20,107 nucleotides of DNA from DATAUK01 sp036268295 (lineage in GTDB: Bacteria; Actinomycetota; Actinomycetes; JAFAQI01): positions 1-20,107 of the forward strand of contig DATAUK010000010.1 of NCBI GenBank assembly GCA_036268295.1, given 5' to 3'. The translations under genes were made by a program, and so were the position numbers. Within the stretch, counting starts at the first letter, position 1, and each line of letters opens with the position of its first letter. Positions 7,402 to 13,238 of this stretch are shown in pieces. Under the pieces are notes generated by a model. That model searched no databases, was not told where the DNA came from, and saw only the letters and a list, made by a program, of their open reading frames with translations.

Positions 7402-8469
7402 ATGGCGGCAGCGACCCTGATCCGGCTACGGACAATCGCAGCGTCGAGCCTGCTGGCCGCAGCGGTCATCGCCAGCACCTCGGCGCCGACAGGAGCCACC
7501 GAACCAATCGCCGCGGCGCAGCGCCAGGTGGCGAGCAACGCTCCCGCGCACCCCACAGCGCACTGCCGCCCGATCTTCACCAGGAAGTTCAAGGCGGCGC
7601 TGGCTCGCCAGTTCCCGAACCAGCGGGTGACGGCGTCGATAGAGGACGTGCGCGACGGTTGCAACTTTCACCTGCACTCGACGATGCGGATCACGACCGC
7701 CTCGGTCATCAAGGCGCAGGTGCTCGGGGCGGTGCTGCTCAAGGCGCAGGCCGAGCACCGGTCGCTCGATACCCGCGAGCGCCACGACATCCACCCGATG
7801 ATCCATGACTCGTTCAACAACCCGTACGTGCCTGATCTCTACAACGATGTCGGCGGTATCGGCGGGATGGACCGGTTCGACCGGCGGATGCACGCCTTCC
7901 ACACCTCGAACACCGAGGAGTACGGCGCGACGGTCACGACGTCGAACGACCGCACCAACATCGTGCGGCGGATGCTCTACGGAGGTGGCCCTATGCACGC
8001 GGCCTACCGGAAGGTCGCGTGGCACTACATGTCGCACGTCACCCCCACCCAGCGGTGGGGGATCACCACCGGGATGCGGCACGGCTGGAACGTCGCCCTG
8101 AAGAATGGCTTCTATCCGCTCGGCAGTGGCAACTGGCGGGTCGGATCCACCGGCTTCCTACGAGCACCCGGCTCGGATCGCGGCTACGCGATCACGATCA
8201 TGACCGACAACGACGTCACCCAGGCGGACGGTATGAGGCTGGTTCAGGACGTGGCGCGCCGCGCCGCCGAGCGCCTCGCGCACGGACCGCTTGCGAAGCG
8301 GATCGTCTCGCGCGCTCGCTGTCTGACGGTCCGTGGCGGCACCAGCTGGGAGGCAGTTGCGGCGCGACTTGGAACCCGCGACTGGAAGGGCGTGCGGCGG
8401 GTGTCCGGCGGCAACCCGGATCCGTTGTTCGGCCAGCGGGTCTGCTCGCCGACGCTGCGCAGCTCTTAG
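7402..8469 (+). CDS. Secreted class A beta-lactamase-like serine hydrolase with LysM-like tail
   Basis: The product is 355 aa. A signal peptide (about 1-33) precedes a domain with the penicillin-recognising enzyme motifs in order: SVIK (S101, K104) as SxxK, SND (181-183) as the SDN element, and KNG (234-236) in place of KTG, followed by a beta-strand (YAITIMTDND). This is the fold of class A beta-lactamases and related hydrolases; the low overall resemblance makes antibiotic hydrolysis uncertain, and a peptidoglycan or ester substrate is equally possible. The last ~45 residues (CLTVRGGTSWEAVAARLG ... GNPDPLFGQRVCSP) resemble a LysM motif bounded by Cys, suggesting wall binding. AGGAAAG (7393-7399) precedes the ATG. 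The gene follows the EEP protein and converges on the MauA-like gene. Confidence 0.82.
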   Translation: MAAATLIRLRTIAASSLLAAAVIASTSAPTGATEPIAAAQRQVASNAPAHPTAHCRPIFTRKFKAALARQFPNQRVTASIEDVRDGCNFHLHSTMRITTASVIKAQVLGAVLLKAQAEHRSLDTRERHDIHPMIHDSFNNPYVPDLYNDVGGIGGMDRFDRRMHAFHTSNTEEYGATVTTSNDRTNIVRRMLYGGGPMHAAYRKVAWHYMSHVTPTQRWGITTGMRHGWNVALKNGFYPLGSGNWRVGSTGFLRAPGSDRGYAITIMTDNDVTQADGMRLVQDVARRAAERLAHGPLAKRIVSRARCLTVRGGTSWEAVAARLGTRDWKGVRRVSGGNPDPLFGQRVCSPTLRSS

Positions 8470-8482
8470 TGTCCCCGCTCGG

Positions 8483-9862
8483 TCAGGTCGTCGTGATCGT
8501 GACGACGCCGGTGGTCTGGTTGTAGGTCACCTGGCCGTGGCTGAAGGTGCACTGCTGTTCGGTTGAGTTGACCTCGGTGACGTCGGAGGTCGGGAAACCC
8601 AGCGGCCCACCGACGCCGCCGTCCTTGACCCAGGCGGTGTAGATCGGACCCCATACCGCGTACGCCGCCCCATCACCGACGGTGTCGATCGCACCGGTGA
8701 CGAACGTCGCCTGCGCGCCCTGGTTGCCGTGGGCGTCCTGGACTTCCGCCTGGTCGGAGACCGGAAAGCCCAGCGGGCTGGCGTCGACGCCGAGCGCGAG
8801 GTACTTGGCCGCGATCACGCTGTACAGATCGTGGGCGCCGTGGCCGCCACCTTCGTAGATCGAGCCGTGCTCGAAGTGCGCGAAGTGGCCCTCGCCGTCG
8901 GCGGTGGCAAGCCGGTCGCTGGTCGGAAACCCGAGCGCGCCGGTGTACAGACCGCGAGCGAGCCACTTGTCCCAGATCGCGCCCCACACGGCGTGGGCCC
9001 CGCGATCGGGGCCCTGGAAGATGCCGCCGTGCTGGAAGCGCGCGCCGCGGCCGCGGTGGTCGGTGGTCCGGTGGACGTCGGTCGTCGGCAGGCCGAGCGG
9101 CGAGCCGGTTTGGCCGACGGCAAGGTAGCGGTGCAGCACGTTGTCGGTGAGGTAGCGCGCGCCGGTGTGCTCCGACCAGTACATCCGGCCGTGTTGGTAC
9201 TTTTGGATGTGGCCGTGGCGAGCCTTGATCTGGGCGTGTACGGTCGCGCCGAGCACCGAACCCTGCGAGCCGAGGTCGGTGTAGCGGCGCTCGATCGCGG
9301 TCCACTCCGGTAGGCAGGGCGCCGAGTGAGACACCGTGAAGTTGTCGGTCGCCGACGTTGTCGAACAGTTCGCCCACCGCCACGGCGGCGTGCACGAGGT
9401 CACCCGGCACCAGACCGGTCCGCCGCAGTGCCGGCCGCGGTCGCACTGGCCGTAGCGGAACACGTTGCGGCAGACCCGCCGTTGATCGCAGCTGCCGTGG
9501 TGGGCGCAGTGAGGCTTGCAGTTCCAGCATTTCTCGGCGCAGAAGTGCGAGCCGTGGCAGCCGCAACCGGTGCATTCGGCCTGACAGTCGACGTAGTAGC
9601 GCGCCTTGCCGCCGCACAGGCTGGCGCCTTCGGCCTTCCACCAGCCGCCGGCGAAGCTGCCGGGCGGGCACTGGTTCACGCCGCTGTTCACGGTGCAGCA
9701 CAGTGCTGTCCAGCCCGACGCGCACGTTGTCTCCGCACCGCATACCGAGGCGTACGCCGAGCCCGGATGCAACAGGAAGTCCAGGCCGGACGTGGTCACG
9801 GCCGAGCCGGCGAGCGCGAACCGGGCGAGCAGGTTGCGCCTGCTCAGCCGCCGGTCCAGCAT
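8483..9862 (-). CDS. Tat-exported MauA-like Cys-rich protein with LGFP repeats
   Basis: The product is 459 aa from the ATG at 9862. Residues 1-38 are a twin-arginine leader (SRRNLLARF, then a hydrophobic stretch and AYAS). Residues 41-183 contain 22 Cys and resemble the methylamine dehydrogenase light chain (MauA): CCTVNSGVNQCPPGS, then GGWWKAEGASLC, YYVDCQAECTGCGC and VWC. In MauA two Trp are joined into the TTQ cofactor; W74 or W75 and W151 are the best counterparts by position. Residues ~184-459 are five LGFP repeats, known as cell-wall binding in actinobacteria. The frame is open to 10414, but that extension overlaps the upstream gene. A TTG at 9904, overlapping that gene's stop, is an alternative start. 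The upstream MauE- and MauD-like genes are presumably its maturation factors. The catalytic role is unknown. Confidence 0.75.
   Translation of the reverse strand: MLDRRLSRRNLLARFALAGSAVTTSGLDFLLHPGSAYASVCGAETTCASGWTALCCTVNSGVNQCPPGSFAGGWWKAEGASLCGGKARYYVDCQAECTGCGCHGSHFCAEKCWNCKPHCAHHGSCDQRRVCRNVFRYGQCDRGRHCGGPVWCRVTSCTPPWRWANCSTTSATDNFTVSHSAPCLPEWTAIERRYTDLGSQGSVLGATVHAQIKARHGHIQKYQHGRMYWSEHTGARYLTDNVLHRYLAVGQTGSPLGLPTTDVHRTTDHRGRGARFQHGGIFQGPDRGAHAVWGAIWDKWLARGLYTGALGFPTSDRLATADGEGHFAHFEHGSIYEGGGHGAHDLYSVIAAKYLALGVDASPLGFPVSDQAEVQDAHGNQGAQATFVTGAIDTVGDGAAYAVWGPIYTAWVKDGGVGGPLGFPTSDVTEVNSTEQQCTFSHGQVTYNQTTGVVTITTT
8486..9313 (-). repeat. Five tandem LGFP repeats (protein level)
   Basis: Within the MauA-like protein, the repeat core occurs as LGAT (residue 204), LGLP (256), LGFP (310), LGFP (364) and LGFP (421), at steps of 52, 54, 54 and 57 residues. 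Each unit has the pattern LGFPxSD, an F/Y-xHG turn (QHGG, EHGS, SHGQ) and a helix with W/Y-x-x-I (VWGAIWDKW, LYSVIAAKY, VWGPIYTAW). The first is the most degenerate. This matches the LGFP repeat family of secreted actinobacterial proteins. Confidence 0.85.
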
Positions 9863-9900
9863 CGAGGTCGCGGCCGACACCAGCCGGGTGGTGGGCGCGG

Positions 9901-10338
9901 TCAATGGATCGCCAATGTTGCGATCAGCTCGTTCGCGACCGAGACGAGCCGCCGCCGCCGGGCGTGGCTGCCGAGGACGACGTACAGGCAAAACGCCCGG
10001 CCGTGATCGTTGAAGAAGTACTGCACGCCGCTCTGCCCACGCAGCGTGCGTTGCAACGCAAACGGCGAGAAGTCGTCGTGGTACGGCGTCGGCAGTCCGC
10101 GACGGGCGAACAACGCGTCGTGTGCTGCAGCCCGCTCGTACTCGAAGAGCACGACGAGGACATGTGCGGTGTGCATGAACTCGACCGCGCCCGATCCGAA
10201 GTCGCCGCGACGCTGCGGTAGCGGGAAGTTCGCGGCGTGCATGATCGGGTAGGTGCACTCGCCGTCGTCCGGCTGGCGCCGATAGACGCGCACGTCCCAG
10301 GCTGGCGGCGGCACCACGGACAGTCCATGGGCCTTCAC
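9901..10338 (-). CDS. Uncharacterised protein of the MauA-like cluster
   Basis: The product is 145 aa, with no signal peptide and no membrane helix, so it is probably cytoplasmic. Visible features are PPAWDVRVYRR near the N-terminus, a GDFGSGAVEFM element (about 46-56), a hydrophobic strand HVLVVLFEYE, then DFSPFALQRTLRGQSGVQYFF and GRAFCLYVVLGS. These look like a compact alpha/beta domain with well-defined motifs. I do not recognise a named family. The GTG start at 10338 overlaps the stop of the MauD-like gene by 4 bp (GTGA), a sign of translational coupling. Its position between the thioredoxin and the Cys-rich product suggests a role as a chaperone, modification or quality-control factor for the MauA-like protein, by context only. 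Confidence 0.75.
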   Translation of the reverse strand: MKAHGLSVVPPPAWDVRVYRRQPDDGECTYPIMHAANFPLPQRRGDFGSGAVEFMHTAHVLVVLFEYERAAAHDALFARRGLPTPYHDDFSPFALQRTLRGQSGVQYFFNDHGRAFCLYVVLGSHARRRRLVSVANELIATLAIH

Positions 10339-11072
10339 GGCTCGGTCGGTGACGCTTCGATGTCGTCGCTACCCGGATAGAGGCTCGGGTGTCCGGGACC
10401 GATGCCGGCGCCAAGCAGCTCGCGGTCGATCCGCTCGGCGTTGTCGTGGCCGGAGAGCTCGATGACGGAGTCGGGCGCTGGACCGGATGACCGTCCTGGT
10501 GCCGCGTGGGTCAACAGGTCGCGGACCTGCGGCCAGGTCGACGCGGTGCCCTCGCCCACGACCGCGCCCGACGGCCCGTCGAGGTAGACGAAATGCGGTG
10601 AGCCGGGGACCTGGTAGTCGGTCCAGGCGGTGTCGGAGATCACGACCAACAGGTCCGGGCCGGCGAGGCTGCGCAGCTTGGCGAGGTTGTCGCCGGCTTG
10701 TACGACGGCGATCACCCGGGCGCCGTTCGGGATGTCGGCGGGCCCGGACAGCTCGTTCCAGAACGGCTGGCAGGTGTAGCAGCTCGCGGACAGGAACGCC
10801 AGCAACGTGTCCTGGGTCGCCTCGGTGACGCTGATCGCCACCGACTCGCCGGTCAGCGTCTCGCCGTCGAGATCGTGACCGGCGTCGCCGGTGCCGCGGG
10901 GGGTTGCCGCCAGCGTGGCCGACCTGGCTCGGCTCGATCCGGCCTCATCGGGGTCGCCGGCGCCGAGCTCGTGAAGCGCACGAAGGATATCGGCGTGACT
11001 GCGAAGCAGGCCCACGACGAGCATGCCAAGGACGACGATCGCGAGGCCTTCGGTGATCGTGATGGCGAGCAT
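10335..11072 (-). CDS. MauD-like membrane-anchored thioredoxin
   Basis: The product is 245 aa. One N-terminal helix (residues ~3-23, ITEGLAIVVLGMLVVGLL) would anchor it with the rest outside the membrane. A linker follows, then a thioredoxin-fold domain with active site SASCYTCQPFW (C98, C101) and a likely cis-Pro loop (PGSPHFVYLD). A C-terminal tail of about 50 residues is Ser/Pro/Asp-rich. In methylamine-utilisation clusters MauD has this layout and is needed for the many disulfides of MauA; here the same role for the MauA-like protein is inferred. It begins 16 nt after the MauE-like gene and overlaps the next gene by 4 bp, so the three are an operon. GGAAC 9-10 nt before the ATG is the likely ribosome site. 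Confidence 0.85.
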   Translation of the reverse strand: MLAITITEGLAIVVLGMLVVGLLRSHADILRALHELGAGDPDEAGSSRARSATLAATPRGTGDAGHDLDGETLTGESVAISVTEATQDTLLAFLSASCYTCQPFWNELSGPADIPNGARVIAVVQAGDNLAKLRSLAGPDLLVVISDTAWTDYQVPGSPHFVYLDGPSGAVVGEGTASTWPQVRDLLTHAAPGRSSGPAPDSVIELSGHDNAERIDRELLGAGIGPGHPSLYPGSDDIEASPTEP

Positions 11073-11088
11073 GGGGAATGGTTCCGTT

Positions 11089-11607
11089 CTAGGTCCGTGA
11101 GCGGTCAGCGCGTGGTGCGAGGTTGAGCAGCGCCCAACCGAAGCAGGTCAGCACCGCGGCGTACCCGATCAACGTGGCCGATTGCGCCGGGTATCCGGTG
11201 TTGAGGGCTGCCGCGACGCCGGTGCTGCGCCCGATGATTGCTGCGACGCCACTGGCTGCCGCGAATGCCACGGTCATCGCGAGATGGCCGATCGTCGGAG
11301 GCGTGTCGAGCTTGCCAGCGCAGCCACACGACGGCGCGTTGCGCGACAGCGCGACCAGCAGGAAAAGCGAGAACCCGAGGTAGACCGCAGCCAACGCGGC
11401 GTCGGCCCACCGGTTGCCGACCGCGATCGCCGTGACGCCGACCGCGACCTCGACACCGGTCAGGGCTCGCGCGCCGGTCGCGCCGCTGCGGGTCAGACCG
11501 ACCGACCGCAGCGCGCCGACAGTGCTGGCGGGATGGCGGAGCTTCGGGAGGCCGGCGACGACGAGCAGCGCAGCGCACCCAAGTGTGATGCCTGCCCAAG
11601 TCGCCAT
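11089..11607 (-). CDS. MauE-like four-helix membrane protein
   Basis: The product is 172 aa with helices at about residues 5-20, 48-64, 70-87 and 105-125, plus a last one at 142-163. The motif NAPSCGCAGK (C94, C96) after the third helix is the C-x-C seen in MauE/DoxX-type proteins that act with MauD in disulfide formation. N-terminal LPKLRHP and GVEVAVG also fit the family. The frame runs open to 12321, but only the part from the ATG at 11607 is protein-like, and the longer frame lies antisense to the CcdA-like gene. GAGG lies just before the ATG. It is the first gene of the minus-strand operon and is divergent from the CcdA-like gene. Confidence 0.85.
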   Translation of the reverse strand: MATWAGITLGCAALLVVAGLPKLRHPASTVGALRSVGLTRSGATGARALTGVEVAVGVTAIAVGNRWADAALAAVYLGFSLFLLVALSRNAPSCGCAGKLDTPPTIGHLAMTVAFAAASGVAAIIGRSTGVAAALNTGYPAQSATLIGYAAVLTCFGWALLNLAPRADRSRT

Positions 11608-11683
11608 TGCCTCGAACGTTACAGAGCGCAGTCGGCATCGTCGGGGTGCATCGGCGCGTGTCGGCCAGTTAGTTGCGGCTTCC

Positions 11684-11711
11684 CGTGGTGAGGTGGGATT
11701 TCCGTACCACG
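11684..11711. promoter_or_regulatory. Inverted repeat in the divergent MauE/CcdA control region
   Basis: CGTGGT (11684-11689) and ACCACG (11706-11711) are perfect 6-bp arms with 16 bp between them. They lie in the 126-bp gap that must hold promoters for both the MauE-like operon and the CcdA-like gene. No convincing -35/-10 pair was found, so this is only a candidate control site. Confidence 0.3.
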
Positions 11712-11722
11712 ATGGAGAAATC

Positions 11723-11737
11723 ATGCCCACCGCATGA
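11723..11737 (+). CDS. Four-codon leader frame (MPTA) coupled to the CcdA-like gene
   Basis: ATG CCC ACC GCA TGA begins 5 nt after GGAG (11714-11717), the best ribosome site in the region. Its TGA overlaps the ATG of the CcdA-like gene in ATGA (11734-11737). The CcdA-like ATG itself is 16 nt from that GGAG, too far for normal initiation. Ribosomes may therefore start on the mini-frame and re-initiate at the overlap. Such short frames can occur by chance. Confidence 0.35.
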   Translation: MPTA

Positions 11738-12525
11738 GTACGACGACCGTCATTGCCCTCGCGATCCTGACGGCCGGCATCGCCGGACTGCGGTCGACCT
11801 GGTCGCCCTGCTCGCTGTCGATGTTGTCGATGGTGACGCCGAGCGGCGAGGCCAGCCGCGGTCACCGCTACTCGTTGACCGCGACCTGGTTCGTCGCCGG
11901 CGCCGCCGTCGGCGGCGCGACCTTGGGTGCCGCGATCGCTGCGCTCGCGGCCGTCGTCCATCAGTTTGCGCCTGAGGGTCGGGTCGTCGCGGTCGCGGTT
12001 GTCACGGCCGCGATCCTGACCGTCGGCTCCGATCTTCGGGTCGGCGGCCTCTCGCTGCCGCGGATCCCGCGTCAGGTCGACGAACGCTGGCTCAACCGTT
12101 ACCGCGGTTGGGTGTACGGCGCCGGATATGGCTGGCAGATCGGCGTCGGGCTCAGCACATACGTAATGACCGCCGCGGTCTACCTGATGATCGTGCTCGG
12201 CTCGCTCAGCGGGCGGCCGGTTGTCGGGCTGCTGATCGGGGTTGGGTTCGGCACCTGCCGCGGGCTGGCGCTGCTGCTCGGTGCCCGGTTGCGGGATCCT
12301 TCCGCTGCCCACGCGTTGCACGCCTGGCTCGAGGCGGCCGCCTCCTGGTCGCTCGGCCTCGCGGTAGCCGGACAGGTCGCGGTCCTCGGCGTCGGGGTCG
12401 GTCGGCTCGGCGCCGTGATACCGGCCGGAATCGCGGCGGCTCTCGTGCTTGCGGCGCTGGCGGCATCGCAGCGCTGGGCGGCTCGCCTCACCTCGGCGCG
12501 ACGACGCGTGGAGTCAGCTCACTGA
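11734..12525 (+). CDS. CcdA/DsbD-like thiol-electron membrane protein
   Basis: The product is 263 aa with about six hydrophobic segments. It has exactly two Cys: C26 in STWSPCSLSML at the first helix and C175 in GFGTCRGLAL in a later helix. One Cys in each of two helices, with SPC-x-L followed by Pro (VTP), is the arrangement of CcdA/DsbD transmembrane domains, which pass electrons across the membrane to thioredoxin-like partners. Resemblance outside these motifs is limited, so the assignment is moderate. It is divergent from the MauE/MauD-like operon and would plausibly serve the MauD-like thioredoxin. It overlaps the convergent MocA-like gene by 7 bp. Translation may be coupled to the mini-frame at 11723. 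Confidence 0.65.
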   Translation: MSTTTVIALAILTAGIAGLRSTWSPCSLSMLSMVTPSGEASRGHRYSLTATWFVAGAAVGGATLGAAIAALAAVVHQFAPEGRVVAVAVVTAAILTVGSDLRVGGLSLPRIPRQVDERWLNRYRGWVYGAGYGWQIGVGLSTYVMTAAVYLMIVLGSLSGRPVVGLLIGVGFGTCRGLALLLGARLRDPSAAHALHAWLEAAASWSLGLAVAGQVAVLGVGVGRLGAVIPAGIAAALVLAALAASQRWAARLTSARRRVESAH

Positions 12526-13124
12526 GGCTTGTTCTGGATGGCCTCGAGATCGAGCGGAGTGTCGATGTCGGCCGGGTCGCCGACCTCGTCACATGCCACG
12601 TTGACCACCCGGCAGCGGTTGGCCCGCAGCCACTCGCGCGCCCCGGTGTCGCCGATCGCCGTCGCGCGGACTTCGTCCCAGGTGGTGCGTGCCAGCAGGA
12701 CCGGATTACGTGGCTTGCCGTCGTACGTCGCCACCGCGGCCTCGGCTCCGCCGATCCAGGCGTCGATCAGCCGGCGGATCGCCGCGGCCGTGATCCGGGG
12801 CTGATCGACCAGGCTCACCACGATCGCCGGGCACCTGGTGGACTCGGCGGCATCGATGCCGGCCCGCAGCGAGGCGCCCATGCCTTCGGACCAGTCTGCC
12901 GCGATGACCGGCCTCGCACCAGCCAACGACGCGCGCGAGAGCACCTCGTCGGCATGCGAGCCGAGGACGACGAAGACCGGATCACAGCCGCCGCCGGCGG
13001 CGGTTCGGACCGCGCGCTCGACGAGGAGCTCGCTGCCGAGCTCGACGAGTGCCTTCGGAGCGCCGAGACGTCGGCCGGCGCCGGCGGCGAGAACGACACC
13101 AGCAACGCTGCGACCGTCGGGCAT
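12519..13124 (-). CDS. MocA-like molybdenum cofactor nucleotidyltransferase
   Basis: The product is 201 aa, typical for the MobA/MocA group. The nucleotide-binding signature LAAGAGRRLGAPK spans residues 12-24. Further family motifs are WSEGMGASLRAG (78-89), VDQPRI (106-111, the metal and base site), GKPRNPVLL (136-144), GDTGAREWL (158-166) and a final DIDTPLDL (186-193). MocA joins CMP to molybdopterin for xanthine dehydrogenase-type enzymes; related proteins transfer other nucleotides, and the window holds no molybdenum enzyme to decide. The start is an ATG at 13124 with a weak ribosome site. Its 3' end overlaps the convergent CcdA-like gene by 7 bp. Confidence 0.85.
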   Translation of the reverse strand: MPDGRSVAGVVLAAGAGRRLGAPKALVELGSELLVERAVRTAAGGGCDPVFVVLGSHADEVLSRASLAGARPVIAADWSEGMGASLRAGIDAAESTRCPAIVVSLVDQPRITAAAIRRLIDAWIGGAEAAVATYDGKPRNPVLLARTTWDEVRATAIGDTGAREWLRANRCRVVNVACDEVGDPADIDTPLDLEAIQNKPQ

Positions 13125-13238
13125 GGGTCTGACATTAACCGGCGAAGTCGGCTGCCATCTTCACGCTGGATTCTGTCAACGTTTTGATCTTGGATCGCGT
13201 TGAGCAGTCAATATCGCGACGTTTGGTGGGAGATGCAG

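Noticed and set aside
8487..8506. GTCGTC/GACGAC hairpin at the end of the MauA-like gene as a shared terminator
   Set aside because: It lies inside the last codons of the gene, is short, and has no U-run; not strong enough to list.
8486..9313. DNA-level tandem repeat or CRISPR-like array
   Set aside because: The periodicity is at protein level (LGFP units of 52-57 residues) with diverged DNA; there are no identical repeats with spacers.
9863..10414. Open 184-codon extension upstream of the MauA-like protein
   Set aside because: It overlaps the coupled 145-aa gene, is Arg-rich and low in structure, and would put the twin-arginine leader in the middle of the protein.
11608..12321. Open extension of the MauE-like frame
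   Set aside because: It is antisense to the CcdA-like gene, rich in Arg/Asp/Gln and has no membrane or domain pattern.
8483..12525. A standard methylamine utilisation operon
   Set aside because: No MauB, MauG, amicyanin or MauF-like gene is visible, and the light-chain-like protein carries LGFP repeats.
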